DNA of 64,000 bases from Neolewinella agarilytica (lineage in GTDB: Bacteria; Bacteroidota; Bacteroidia; Chitinophagales; Saprospiraceae). The stretch covers positions 1 through 64,000 of the forward strand of contig NZ_FOFB01000010.1 of assembly GCF_900110645.1 (NCBI RefSeq), read 5' to 3'. Positions 26,232 through 35,160 of the stretch are shown piece by piece (the stretch's first letter is position 1; the number at the start of each line of letters is the position of its first letter). The notes beneath the pieces were generated by a model. It was not told where the DNA came from and did no database searches. It was given only the letters and a program-made list of their open reading frames with translations. The position numbers were made by a program, and so were the translations under genes.

Positions 26232-28770
26232 ACTCCGGCTCAAAGCCAAGAATAATGTTAAATGTGGAAGGCTTCACGCTCTCATCCAACAGGTCTTTAT
26301 CAAATCCGTAGCCCCAGTCAAAGCCAAGGGTACCGAACATCGGCAGGAAGACACGGGCACCGAAGCCTACGGAGCGCTTCAGGTCAAATGGGTTGAAGTC
26401 ACGGGCAGAGCGCCAGGCGTTACCGCCCTGGGCGAAGGCCAATACATAGATAGTACTGGAAGGATTCAAACTAAGCGGGTAGCGGAGTTCTACGGTGTAC
26501 TTGCTGAAGATGGGCGTAGCAACCTCACGCTCGAGTCCTGTACTACTAATAATGGAGTTATTGGGCAGATCGGTCGTTTCGTAACCACGCAGGCTGATAA
26601 TGTCAACGCCGGCAAACTGGAACTGCTGGTTGTTGATACCGTCGCCACCGAGCTGGAAACGCTCAAAGGGAGCAACACCAATTTCGTTGTCATAAGCCCC
26701 CAGGAAGCCGATCTTGGCCTGGGTCTTCAGCACCAGCTTACCCACCAGTGGTGTGTACCAGTCGGCATTCAAGCGCCATTTGTGGTACTCCAGATAGCGG
26801 AAGCGGTCTTCCGGGTTGTTGAGCTTTTCGGGGTCGTCGTCCACCAGACCGAGTTGGCGGTAGGGAGGCGTCAGCTTAACCGTCAGCTCGATGTTAGAGC
26901 CCTGCTTAGGGAAGATCGGGTCCGTAGCCGTTGTGCGGGCCAGGGTGAACTGGAAGCTGAAGTTATTATAGTTACCCGTCGTAACGGCCTCACCGGCATC
27001 GGTGGTAAAGAGTTGGCTCCAGTTATCAAGGACCAGCTGCTGAACGTTGATACCGCTACGGAGGATGAAGTTATCATCCGGCCAGCGGAGGCGGGTACCG
27101 AGGCTTACGGAAGCCTGCTTAATGATCAGCTTACGGGGTGCCGTAGTAATACCGAGGTCATACTTGTTGTAGAAGCCGGAAACCGTCAGGGAAGCAGGAC
27201 GCTTACCACCGAGCCATGGCTCGGTCAGGCTGACGTTGTAGCTCTGGAAGAAGCGGCCGTTGGTCTGTGCCCGCAGGCTCAGTCGCTGCCCGTCTCCCTG
27301 TGGGAGCGGGTGCCAGGCTTCTTTGTTGAAGACGTTGCGCAGGGAGAAGTTATTGAAGGTCACGCCCAGCGTGCCAATAACGCCCCGGCGTCCACCCCAA
27401 CCAGCACTGAGCTCCAACTGATCACTTGGCTTTTCTTCTACGGTGTACTTGATGTCCACCGTTCCACGATCCGGGTTAACGGGCGTATCGATGCCGAGGG
27501 TCTCCTGATTAAAGTAGCCCAGGCCGATGATTTGCCGCTGGCTGCGGATGATGTCCGAGCGGGAGAACTTCTGCCCCGGGCGGGTGAAGACTTCGCGGCG
27601 GATGACGTGCTCGTGCGTCCGGTCATTACCTTCGATGGTCACTTTATCAATCGTCGCCTGCGGGCCTTCAAAGATGCGCATCTCCAGGTCGATAGAGTCG
27701 CCGGCAATGGCGACCTCGATGGGGTCTACGCTGAAGAAGAGGTAGCCATTGTCCATGTAAAGGGAAGATACGTCCGCATTGTCCGGGCTGAAGCTCAGGC
27801 GGCTTTGCAGTTCTTCTTCGTTGAAAATATCTCCTTTTTCGATGGCCAGTACGCGGGCAAGCGTCTCATCGTCGTAAATGGAATTTCCTTTCCAGGTGAT
27901 ATTGCGGAAGTAATACTGGTTGCCTTCATTCAGGTCAACGTTGATCACCAGCTCACCGTCTTCGTTTCGGTAAATGCTATCTCCCAGTACCCGCGCATCC
28001 CGGTAACCCTGGGTGTTATAGAAAGCGATGATTGCTTCCTGATCAATTTTATATTCTTCCGGACGGAATTTGGAACTTTTGAAGATTCGCCCCTTCTGAG
28101 ACGTCTCCTTCATTTTCTTACGCAGCTTCTTGTCTTTGATGGCCGTGTTGCCATTGAAGTTAATCTCCGCAATTTTCACCCGGTCTCCGCGCTCTACGTC
28201 AAACACCAGGCGAACAGAATTCGCACGGGAAGAGTCAACGATTTCTTCCACCTCAACGGCAGCGTCAAGAAAGCCTTTCTCAATGAAAAACTTCCGGACT
28301 CCCTCAGCAGCGTTCACCTTAGCGTCTTCCGTAACGATGCCTCCGCGAACGATGTAGGTGTTCACTACCTCATTCAGGTCTTCGTGCAAGCCCTGTTTCA
28401 CTCCTACATAACTGTGGCGCAGAAAACGGGGGCGTTCCTCCACCCGTACGACAAGGAAGATAACATCTCCGATCGTTTTTTCCTGCTCGATGGATACATC
28501 GGTGAAGAGACGAAGTCTCCAAAGGTTTTTGATGGCACGGGGGATGTCTGGTCCGGGAATCCGGACTTTATCGCCTACGCTCAGGCCCGTCACACCAATA
28601 ATGGCGTTCTGCTCGGCAAAGAACGCACCGGCCACCGTGATGGCACCGATCTCATATTCCTGAGGTTGCGTGTAGTTGTAAACGGGAAGGTCCAGTGAGT
28701 CCGTTTGTGCGCTTACCGTAGCAAACGTGAACAGACAGAAAACGGATAAGAAGAATACACTTAGTTTCAT
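26230..28770 (-). CDS. bamA: Outer-membrane assembly factor BamA
   Basis: 846 residues. Signal peptide ends VSAQ; about 430 residues of POTRA repeats follow (for example VRIPGPDIPRAIKNLW, VKIAEINFNGNTAIKDKKL, ATIDKVTIEGNDRTHEHVI), then the Omp85 barrel with GWGGRRGVIGTLGVTFNNFS and the loop-6 signature IISLRGYETTD. BamA inserts beta-barrel proteins into the outer membrane. It lies 89 bp downstream of uppS on the same strand, an arrangement I recall as common in Bacteroidota, so the two are probably one transcript. The stop codon overlaps the hairpin array. Confidence 0.95.
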   Translation of the reverse strand: MKLSVFFLSVFCLFTFATVSAQTDSLDLPVYNYTQPQEYEIGAITVAGAFFAEQNAIIGVTGLSVGDKVRIPGPDIPRAIKNLWRLRLFTDVSIEQEKTIGDVIFLVVRVEERPRFLRHSYVGVKQGLHEDLNEVVNTYIVRGGIVTEDAKVNAAEGVRKFFIEKGFLDAAVEVEEIVDSSRANSVRLVFDVERGDRVKIAEINFNGNTAIKDKKLRKKMKETSQKGRIFKSSKFRPEEYKIDQEAIIAFYNTQGYRDARVLGDSIYRNEDGELVINVDLNEGNQYYFRNITWKGNSIYDDETLARVLAIEKGDIFNEEELQSRLSFSPDNADVSSLYMDNGYLFFSVDPIEVAIAGDSIDLEMRIFEGPQATIDKVTIEGNDRTHEHVIRREVFTRPGQKFSRSDIIRSQRQIIGLGYFNQETLGIDTPVNPDRGTVDIKYTVEEKPSDQLELSAGWGGRRGVIGTLGVTFNNFSLRNVFNKEAWHPLPQGDGQRLSLRAQTNGRFFQSYNVSLTEPWLGGKRPASLTVSGFYNKYDLGITTAPRKLIIKQASVSLGTRLRWPDDNFILRSGINVQQLVLDNWSQLFTTDAGEAVTTGNYNNFSFQFTLARTTATDPIFPKQGSNIELTVKLTPPYRQLGLVDDDPEKLNNPEDRFRYLEYHKWRLNADWYTPLVGKLVLKTQAKIGFLGAYDNEIGVAPFERFQLGGDGINNQQFQFAGVDIISLRGYETTDLPNNSIISSTGLEREVATPIFSKYTVELRYPLSLNPSSTIYVLAFAQGGNAWRSARDFNPFDLKRSVGFGARVFLPMFGTLGFDWGYGFDKDLLDESVKPSTFNIILGFEPE

Positions 28771-28859
28771 TCGTCGCTGATTTGCGCCCCGCCAAAATCG
28801 GGGTAGGCCGGAAGTACCGGTTGAATAGACAGGGATTATGCCGCTGGGGTTGGTTGAGC

Positions 28860-29603
28860 TTAGCTGAGTTGTTCGCTGGTTTTGCCAAAACGTCGTTCCC
28901 GTTGCTGAAAGTCGATGATGGCAGCGTAAAGATCGGGCTTTCGGAACTCCGGCCAGAAAACGGGACTGAAGTAAAATTCGGAGTAGGCCGCCTGCCAGAG
29001 AAAGAAGTTGCTTAGTCGGTTTTCGCCGCTGGTCCGAATGATGAGTTCGGGGTCAGGGAACTCCCGGGTAGACAACTGTTGATCGATGAGTTCTTCGTCG
29101 ATATCGACGGGGTTTAGCCTGCCGGCAGCGGCCTCTCCGGCGATGCGCCGGATGGCGTGGGTCAGGTCCCACTTACCGCTGTAGTTAAGTGCCAGGATGA
29201 GTTCCATACCCTCGTTCTTCGCCGTGTTCGCGATGCCAAACTTCAGTGCATCACGAGTGGCCTCGGGCAACTTGCTGGTATCCCCGACGGAGCGCAGGCG
29301 GATATTATTTTTCAGCAAAGTCTCCATTTCGGAGCCAATAGTGTCCACCAGCAACTGCATTAAAGCGCCCACTTCCATCTCTGGCCGACTCCAGTTTTCG
29401 GTACTGAAGGCGTATAAAGACAGGCAATCGACGCCCAGCTCTGCGCAGGCTTCCACCGTGGCTCTTACGGATTCTACGGCACTGTGATGCCCGAAGACGC
29501 GGGGCTTCCCCCGGTCCTTGGCCCAGCGGCCGTTGCCGTCCATAATCACCCCGATGTGACGGGGGAGGCGGCTTTTGTCAACTTGATCCAATAATTCACT
29601 CAT
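28860..29603 (-). CDS. uppS: Isoprenyl transferase (undecaprenyl diphosphate synthase family)
   Basis: 247 residues from MSELLDQVDKSRLPRHIGVIMDGNGRWA. The catalytic Asp in MDGNGRWA, GHHSAVESVRATVEACAELGV, YAFSTENWSRP and the C-terminal ELIIRTSGENRLSNFFLWQ are the diagnostic cis-prenyltransferase blocks. It makes the lipid carrier for cell-wall synthesis from farnesyl and isopentenyl diphosphates. The frame continues upstream to 29921 across spacer repeats and the promoter, so the internal ATG next to the TACCTTTG box is the true start. Confidence 0.96.
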   Translation of the reverse strand: MSELLDQVDKSRLPRHIGVIMDGNGRWAKDRGKPRVFGHHSAVESVRATVEACAELGVDCLSLYAFSTENWSRPEMEVGALMQLLVDTIGSEMETLLKNNIRLRSVGDTSKLPEATRDALKFGIANTAKNEGMELILALNYSGKWDLTHAIRRIAGEAAAGRLNPVDIDEELIDQQLSTREFPDPELIIRTSGENRLSNFFLWQAAYSEFYFSPVFWPEFRKPDLYAAIIDFQQRERRFGKTSEQLS

Positions 29604-29919
29604 ATCAAAAAGTGCCGCAAAGGTACGGATAGCAAGAAGAAGATTAGCGATTTGGGATTCTCGATTCTCGATTCCCGATTTTGCGCGACACAATGATCGG
29701 TATCCGAAACCTTGAGGCATAGCGAGGTAAGCAGACTTATACGCAGCGACTGCCGTAGTGCCCCGCAGCGGGGAAAAGATAAGCGAGATGGAATAGATGA
29801 CAGGCGATTTTGGCGCACACGCAGGTGCAATGTGAAAAGTATCAGCGCAAAGTTTTCCCTCCCGCAGTGTGCATTCTCTCTCCAGCCTGCATCTACTGAT
29901 CAACCAGAACATCTTTACC
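29604..29919. other. Divergent spacer upstream of uppS
   Basis: Besides the uppS promoter it holds a GATTCTCGATTC-type tandem (29650-29680) and a partial copy of the 20-bp word (TTGGCGCACACGCAGGTGCA, 29809-29828). No other gene or clear signal is seen. Confidence 0.5.
29618..29625 (-). promoter_or_regulatory. Promoter -7 box (TACCTTTG) for uppS-bamA
   Basis: Exact TAnnTTTG match on the minus strand 15 nt before the uppS ATG, implying a very short leader. Confidence 0.6.
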
Positions 29920-30960
29920 ATGGCTTACACTCCGTTGAAAATATCCGTCCCTACTCCCTGTCATGAGGACTGGAATGGCATGACCCCGGTTTCCGGCACT
30001 ACTGCCCGCCACTGCGACAGTTGCGCGAAGAATGTAACCGACTTTACGGGCTTCACCGACGACCAACTCCATGCCTACGCCCGGGAGAACAAAGGCCGTA
30101 TGTGTGGTCGCTTCCGCCCCGATCAGCTCGAACGGCCACTCCGCGCCATCTCTGACCGCCGGGCGAGCCCGCTGAAAGTAGCCGCCGCTACGGCCGGCCT
30201 GCTGCTCTCGTCAGCGGCGATGGAGGCTCAGTCGGCCCTCCCGACTCCGGAGAGCCCCGCCAAAGTGGAAACAAAAGATGCTACCCTGGCTAACATACGG
30301 GCCATCAACGCCGCGCACCTTTCTACGGACGCTGACGCTACAACCATCCGCGGTGAAATGACGGCCAAACCGGTAACGGCGGACAGCCTGCCACCTCGTC
30401 CGCCCGTAGTCGGCAAGATCGCCATCCACCCTCGCATAGAGGATGAAATCGTTGGGGACATCGTCGTCGAGCCCATTCCGGACACTATTCCCGGAGGAGA
30501 AATTATTTGTCCGATTCCGGATACCATCCCGCTGCCCGAGGAGCAACACCCAATGATCATGGGCATCATGATCATGGAAGTTCCTGAGCCTACCGGCATG
30601 GATTGGGTTAAGGATACGATTAAGCAAATGCTACCTCAACTTCCCTTGCCTCCCAAGGAACCCACCTCGCACCCGCGGCCGCGCCCGGAAGCCACTTATC
30701 TCGAATCACTCGTCGTCTCTCCGAATCCCTTTGACCGTGAGCTTCGCCTGGACCTCAACGTCCCTAAAGACGGCTCTTTGGTCATTGAGCTCCTTAATGC
30801 TAACGGCCAGCTCGTGCACAGCCAGCTGTGGCACGTCGTTGCCGGCGACAATTTCCTGAACCTGGCCCCTAAGCGACGTAAAACCAGCCCCGGCATTTAC
30901 TACCTCCGGATTACTGACTTTAATGAATTGGAAGTGGTGCGGACGGTGGTGAAGAGGTGA
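29920..30960 (+). CDS. Cys-motif N-terminus, internal hydrophobic segment and T9SS-type C-terminal domain
   Basis: 346 residues from MAYTPLKISVPTPCHEDWN; an upstream in-frame start has no codon character. The N-terminal 60 residues have ARHCDSCAKNVTDFTG and GRMCGRFRPDQL, a Cys-rich motif that looks metal- or redox-binding. A hydrophobic segment follows (SPLKVAAATAGLLLSSAAMEAQSA) that ends like a signal peptide, then a Pro-rich region with IPDTIP repeats, and finally a type IX sorting-like domain: VVSPNPFDRELRLDLN ... GIYYLRI ... VKR. The topology is a cytoplasmic Cys domain plus an internal signal anchor; whether the rest is exported is unknown. A weak copy of the 20-bp word is at 30668-30687. 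Confidence 0.8.
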   Translation: MAYTPLKISVPTPCHEDWNGMTPVSGTTARHCDSCAKNVTDFTGFTDDQLHAYARENKGRMCGRFRPDQLERPLRAISDRRASPLKVAAATAGLLLSSAAMEAQSALPTPESPAKVETKDATLANIRAINAAHLSTDADATTIRGEMTAKPVTADSLPPRPPVVGKIAIHPRIEDEIVGDIVVEPIPDTIPGGEIICPIPDTIPLPEEQHPMIMGIMIMEVPEPTGMDWVKDTIKQMLPQLPLPPKEPTSHPRPRPEATYLESLVVSPNPFDRELRLDLNVPKDGSLVIELLNANGQLVHSQLWHVVAGDNFLNLAPKRRKTSPGIYYLRITDFNELEVVRTVVKR

Positions 30961-31158
30961 TTGGTTTGTTGGTTCGTTGGTCCTTTGGTTCGTTGGGCTA
31001 CCGCACGTTGGAGGCGTTGGAGGCTACCGCACGTTGGAGGCGTTGGAGGCTACTGCAATTTGGAGGCGTTGAGGCAAAATCTTCCTTTGCCGCCTATAAC
31101 ACCTCCAACGTGCGGCAGCCCAAAAGACCAACAGACCAAAAAACCAACGGACCAACGA
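30961..31158. repeat. GGCTACCGCA..TTGGAGGCG repeat cluster with simple TTGGTTCGTTGG repeats
   Basis: Direct copies start at 30996, 31022 and 31048; an inverted copy (CACCTCCAACGTGCGGCAGC) is at 31100. TTGGT/CGTTGG phrases on the left mirror GACCAACAGACCAAA phrases on the right, so the whole spacer can fold on itself. It lies between convergent genes and is probably non-coding. Confidence 0.7.
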
Positions 31159-31159
31159 A

Positions 31160-32086
31160 CTAAAAAACTTTAGTGTACAGCTCCTTCCCCTCCCGCTCCG
31201 CCGGGGTCCGGTCTTCCAGAATTTCGAAGACGTTCCGCTTGATGGTGTGAGCGATGTCTGCGGTGGGGAGATCATTGCAGTCCAGGCCAAAGGGGTCTTC
31301 GATTTCTTCACCCATTAATTCTATTCCCAGCAGTGCGAAAAAGACGAGCATGGTGATGGGAATTGTCGTCCAGCCGAAGCCTTCCGCCAGGCCGCAGGGC
31401 AAGAGAATACCGTAGGCGGTGATGAAAATTTTCAGGTACACATTGTAGCTGAAAGGGATGGGTGTTTTCTTGATTCGTTCACACGCTCCGAGAATATCCA
31501 GCAAGCTTTGGTGCTGCGCCTTGATGTTGATGTAATCTCCCTCATTAATTACCCCGTCGCGGTGAGCCGCGGCAATGCGCTGAAAGATGCGCAGCGCGAT
31601 GAAGTTCGGGACGTGATCCTTACTCTGGTAGTAGCCCTCTTCTTCCGGGCTCAGGTAGATGAGCTTCTCCAGCTCCACCCCATCGCGGAGGTGCCAGGCC
31701 AGGCCGATACAGAAGTTGGCAATGTGCTTGGCCATGAAACGGCGGATCCCCGTATCGGATTCCGGCCACATGCTGTCTACGTAGATCGCCAGATTACGGG
31801 AATTATTGACCAATGCTCCCCATTGCTTACGTGCCTCCCACCAACGATCGTAGGCCGTGGTCGTACGGAAGCCCAGGAACAGGGACAGAATAACCCCCAA
31901 AAGAGAGAATACTGTTGTGTCCATCATCAGGAACTCCTCCAATTCAAAATATTCCGTAGCCCAAACAAAGACGGCTGCGTAAATGCCAATCCCCACTACT
32001 GAACGCACAATTCGTTGCATCGTCCAGGAGGTAAACAAGTGGCTTATGTCACTGAACCAATTGTCGTTAGTCTTATATAAAATCAT
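31160..32086 (-). CDS. Bestrophin-family anion channel
   Basis: 308 residues with the bacterial bestrophin (UPF0187) pattern: membrane helices near residues 28-48 and 57-75, the signature LSLFLGFRTTTAYDRWWEARKQWG, FCIGLAWHLRD, and late helices around TAYGILLPCGLAEGFGW and PITMLVFFALLGIELMGEEIEDPFG. Relatives form pentameric inner-membrane channels for anions or cations. No truncation. It is convergent with the gene at 29920 across the repeat cluster. Confidence 0.92.
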   Translation of the reverse strand: MILYKTNDNWFSDISHLFTSWTMQRIVRSVVGIGIYAAVFVWATEYFELEEFLMMDTTVFSLLGVILSLFLGFRTTTAYDRWWEARKQWGALVNNSRNLAIYVDSMWPESDTGIRRFMAKHIANFCIGLAWHLRDGVELEKLIYLSPEEEGYYQSKDHVPNFIALRIFQRIAAAHRDGVINEGDYINIKAQHQSLLDILGACERIKKTPIPFSYNVYLKIFITAYGILLPCGLAEGFGWTTIPITMLVFFALLGIELMGEEIEDPFGLDCNDLPTADIAHTIKRNVFEILEDRTPAEREGKELYTKVF

Positions 32087-32188
32087 GGAAGAGGAAGTGT
32101 AGGTTACGATTTAAAAAGAGCAATCGTTAATTCTCGTTAATAGGACCAGGCCCGATCGTTATTAAATAATTAAACTGGCGACGGAAAG

Positions 32189-32196
32189 TAACTTCG
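32189..32196 (+). promoter_or_regulatory. Promoter-like -7 box (TAACTTCG) for a 29-aa gene
   Basis: TAACTTCG matches the TAnnTTCG variant seen at parA, 26 nt before ATG 32222. Confidence 0.4.
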
Positions 32197-32221
32197 GGGC
32201 CTTGGTTTCGTCAATACTAGC

Positions 32222-32311
32222 ATGAATATCGATAATAAAAGCTGGAGACTTTTGGTGCTGATCATCCTGCTCATCATGCCGGCATTTTTGCTGTCATTGA
32301 TACCGGCTTAA
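32222..32311 (+). CDS. Candidate 29-aa single-span membrane protein
   Basis: ATG 32222 opens a 29-residue frame ending in TAA: MNIDNKSWRLLVLIILLIMP, then AFLLSLIPA. A charged N-terminus and one hydrophobic helix are a typical small membrane protein layout. A promoter-like box precedes it and the gap between its larger neighbours is otherwise empty. No homology can be checked here, so it remains a candidate. Confidence 0.45.
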   Translation: MNIDNKSWRLLVLIILLIMPAFLLSLIPA

Positions 32312-32346
32312 TACGCCAATTCTGAAAGCGTCCGGTATCATCCTGC

Positions 32347-33936
32347 CTACTGCACCCTTCTTACGGAGGTACCGGGATAGCCCGCTTCACTGAGTTTATC
32401 TTTCAGGTCTTCGGCCTGTCCCTGAAAATAGTACTTCCCGGCAAAGACCCGGGTCACTTTTCCTACCGTAGCGGTGAAGACCATCGGGAAGCCTTTCGCT
32501 TCCAGATCTTTGGCGACCTTTTCTGCTCCTGCCTTTGATTTATAGGCGCCTACCTGTACGCCAAAGAGAATATCTGCGGGGTCAAAGGTTGGTGCATCCG
32601 TGGGCTTAGCCGTGTATTGGGTCTCCGCTTGTGTAGCGGGCGTGGGGGGCGCTACTGCTGCCTGACCGTAAGTAACCGGCGCGGCATCCGAAGCGGGCAC
32701 CCTGACTTTTTTGACGACCGTTTTCGGATATCCGCCCTTGGTCAGTGCCTGCTTGGTGGGGGCGGCATCTTCCGCCGTAGGAGCTTTGCCCACGTAGACA
32801 CGAGAGATCTTCCCGTCCGTGATGGTGTAAGCATCCGTAAATCCTTTTTCTTTCAAATCGGCAACCGCCTGTATGGCGTTCGCCCGGTTCCCAAAGGCCG
32901 CTACCTGTACGCCGTAGACTTCTGCCGTAGGGACAGCAGTAGAAGCCGGGGCCGTGTTCGGCGGTGCCGGGGTCTGGTAGGTAGCGGGTGCAGAGCCCTC
33001 ACCCGTTACCGTTGGGGCGGGTGGTGGTGCCTGGCCGGGGCTGAGAGCAGTAGTATTGGCCTCGCTGGTGGCTTCCCGCTGGGCTTTAGCCCAGGCGCCA
33101 CGGTCGCAGGTAGGCCCGTCCTGGCCCATGCTCACCACCCGTACGTGCACACGGGCAACGCCCGCCTCCAGAATGCCCGCCTGCTTGGCAGCAGCCCGGC
33201 TCAGGTCCAGAATGCGGTCCTCATAATGCGGACCACAGTCATTTACACGTACGCGGGTTTTAGCTCCACTAACGACGTTAGTTACTTCCAGAATGCTGTT
33301 GTAAGGGTATAGTTTGCTGGCGGCAGTAAACTTTGTCAGGTCATATGTTTCGCCGGTACTGGTCGAGCGGCCGTTTAACCGATCGGCGTAGTAGCTGGCC
33401 ATTCCCTCGACAGTTCCCGTGGGCAATGGAGTGGTTACGACCGTAGAACCACCGTTCGTGCTGCCTGGTGTCCAGGCCGGAGGCGGTGGTGGAATCGACT
33501 TCCCTTCTTTACGAAGTTGCTTAGCCCATGCTCCCCGGCTACAGGTCGGACCGGAGTCACTGCTCCGGATGATGCGCAGGCTCACCTTGGCTTCTCCTTG
33601 CTTGATGAAATCCAGATCGGTAGCGGCGGCTTTCGTCAGGTCGATGATCCGGCCTTTGAGGTGAGGACCGCAGTCGTTGATCCGTACCTGGACGCTTTTA
33701 CCGTTTGCAACGTTCGTCACTTCCACGATGGTTCCCCAGGGCAAATCCTTACTGGCAGCCGTATATCCTTTGTGGAGAAAAACCTCTCCCGTACTCGTTA
33801 GTTTGCCATCAAAGCGATCACCATAAAAAGTAGCAATACCTTCCAGCTGCTGGCTGCTGAGTGGCAGCGCCAGCACAAAGGCGAAAAGTATCAGGAAGAG
33901 TCGGTTGTTCAGTATCGTTTTTTGCTTGGTATACAT
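32347..33936 (-). CDS. Secreted protein with two RlpA domains and two SPOR domains
   Basis: 529 residues from MYTKQKTILNNRLFL (33936), with a signal peptide ending PLSSQ. Two RlpA-type double-psi beta-barrels follow: ATFYGDRFDGKLTSTGE...VRINDCGPHLKGRIIDL and ASYYADRLNGRSTSTGE...VRVNDCGPHYEDRILDL, each followed by GPTCxRGAWAK. Then come Pro/Ala linkers and two SPOR domains (VYGVQVAAFGNRANA... and LFGVQVGAYKSKAGA...). RlpA proteins bind or cleave denuded glycan strands at division sites, and SPOR binds the same glycan. The usual NDRGP is NDCGP in both repeats, with a second Cys downstream. The frame is open upstream to 34080 but lacks a signal there. Confidence 0.9.
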   Translation of the reverse strand: MYTKQKTILNNRLFLILFAFVLALPLSSQQLEGIATFYGDRFDGKLTSTGEVFLHKGYTAASKDLPWGTIVEVTNVANGKSVQVRINDCGPHLKGRIIDLTKAAATDLDFIKQGEAKVSLRIIRSSDSGPTCSRGAWAKQLRKEGKSIPPPPPAWTPGSTNGGSTVVTTPLPTGTVEGMASYYADRLNGRSTSTGETYDLTKFTAASKLYPYNSILEVTNVVSGAKTRVRVNDCGPHYEDRILDLSRAAAKQAGILEAGVARVHVRVVSMGQDGPTCDRGAWAKAQREATSEANTTALSPGQAPPPAPTVTGEGSAPATYQTPAPPNTAPASTAVPTAEVYGVQVAAFGNRANAIQAVADLKEKGFTDAYTITDGKISRVYVGKAPTAEDAAPTKQALTKGGYPKTVVKKVRVPASDAAPVTYGQAAVAPPTPATQAETQYTAKPTDAPTFDPADILFGVQVGAYKSKAGAEKVAKDLEAKGFPMVFTATVGKVTRVFAGKYYFQGQAEDLKDKLSEAGYPGTSVRRVQ

Positions 33937-34018
33937 AGTAAGTTGGGCTTGAAATCGACCGTAATTTACGGCTGGCGGGGTGAAAGCGATGGATAATGTT
34001 TCAATGATGAATGGGTGA

Positions 34019-34037
34019 GGGCGCGGACGCAGGTGCA
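34019..34037 (-). repeat. Dispersed 20-bp word, upstream copy
   Basis: Minus strand reads TGCACCTGCGTCCGCGCCC, all matching, 80-100 nt upstream of the RlpA/SPOR start and downstream of its TAATTTTG box, so it would be in the 5' leader. Confidence 0.8.
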
Positions 34038-34077
34038 GAGAAAAGACTTTAGAAGCCGGATTTCCCGGCCGCCCCAG

Positions 34078-34085
34078 CAAAATTA
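34078..34085 (-). promoter_or_regulatory. Promoter -7 box (TAATTTTG) for the RlpA/SPOR gene
   Basis: Exact TAnnTTTG on the minus strand about 140 nt before the start. The leader would include the 20-bp word. Confidence 0.5.
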
Positions 34086-34326
34086 TGGGCGCAGCAGAAG
34101 ACGATACCCACCCTGTTGCACAGTACAGTAAACGCTCCCCACTGCTCCGTCAGTACCCTCGATAAAAAGATCGATAAAAGCCAGCAGGAAGGGCTGGCAG
34201 GGCAGGCGATTGGACTGGCCCGGTAAGGTACGGGGTGCTGGTTGGTCCCTCACTCCCCACTAATCTGTACATATCCTGAGACGGTAGATTAAGGCTATTC
34301 ACATGAGGCCGGTCCAATATAAACCC

Positions 34327-34334
34327 TACCTTCG
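34327..34334 (+). promoter_or_regulatory. Promoter -7 box (TACCTTCG) for the hydratase gene
   Basis: TACCTTCG followed by CCCC, 31 nt before ATG 34365, the same form as at parA and at 53833. Confidence 0.5.
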
Positions 34335-34364
34335 CCCCACCCAACCACCACATAAATCCAACAC

Positions 34365-35126
34365 ATGAACCCCAACGGTGAAATCAACAGCCAGCTGATG
34401 CCCAGCGGCGTCCGTCACATCACTTTTTCTCATCCGGCGCACAACAGCTTCCCGTCTAATCAGCTGCGGGCAGTGGTAGCCGCCATCGATGCTGCCGGCA
34501 ACGATGAAGATACCCGCTGCATCCTGCTGCGTAGCGGTGGCGAACGGACTTTCTGCGCGGGGGCCAACCTCGACGAGCTACTGGCCATTGAAGACCGTAA
34601 AGGAGGCAAGGAATTTTTCATGGGCTTCGGCAATTTGCTACTCGCCATGCGGGCCTGCCCCAAGCCCATTGTTGTCGCCGTACAGGGCAAGGCTATTGGT
34701 GGTGGCGTCGGCATCGCCGCCGCAGCGGACTACTGTCTCGCCACCGAAGCCGCCAGTATTAAACTCAGTGAACTGGCCATCGCCATCGGGCCCTTCGTCA
34801 TCCTTCCGGCGCTGCGCCGGAAGATGGGCACGGCGGCCACCTCCGAGCTCTGCCTCGACACGGAGTGGCACAACGCCCGCTGGGCCCACGAAAAAGGGCT
34901 TTACCAACGACTCTTTCACACTTATGAAGAGCTCAATACCGCCGCTGAAGACCTGGCCACTAAGCTGGCAAAGTATAGTCCGCAGGCCGCCGCCGAGCTT
35001 AAAAAAGCCCTCTGGGAGGGCACCCGGGGCTGGCCCTACCTGATCGAAGAGCGTGCGGAGATCTCCGGTCGGCTGGTGCTGACGGCAGAGGCGAAGCAGG
35101 CGCTGGCGAAGTTTAAGAAGAAGTGA
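34365..35126 (+). CDS. Enoyl-CoA hydratase/isomerase family protein
   Basis: 253 residues of the crotonase fold. The first oxyanion-hole segment is ERTFCAGANLDELL, the second is VQGKAIGGGVGIAAAADYCLATEAASIKLSELAIAI, and the C-terminal helices LAKYSPQAAAELKKALWEG are normal. Members hydrate or isomerise acyl-CoA esters; the pattern is compatible with a methylglutaconyl-CoA hydratase-like enzyme but I cannot fix the substrate. It is transcribed alone, divergent from the RlpA/SPOR gene. Confidence 0.9.
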   Translation: MNPNGEINSQLMPSGVRHITFSHPAHNSFPSNQLRAVVAAIDAAGNDEDTRCILLRSGGERTFCAGANLDELLAIEDRKGGKEFFMGFGNLLLAMRACPKPIVVAVQGKAIGGGVGIAAAADYCLATEAASIKLSELAIAIGPFVILPALRRKMGTAATSELCLDTEWHNARWAHEKGLYQRLFHTYEELNTAAEDLATKLAKYSPQAAAELKKALWEGTRGWPYLIEERAEISGRLVLTAEAKQALAKFKKK

Positions 35127-35160
35127 GCAGAGGGGCTAAAGTCGTCAGACCAGGAAATTA

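Noticed and set aside
26782-28698. A 638-aa open frame antisense to bamA
   Set aside because: It is the mirror of a clear BamA gene. High GC with biased codons leaves long antisense frames open; no signal or domain is visible. The same holds for long antisense frames over prc (44419-45798) and the TonB receptor (49709-50944).
31508-32002. 164-aa plus-strand frame over the bestrophin gene
   Set aside because: Antisense to a well-supported bestrophin gene and without any recognisable motif.
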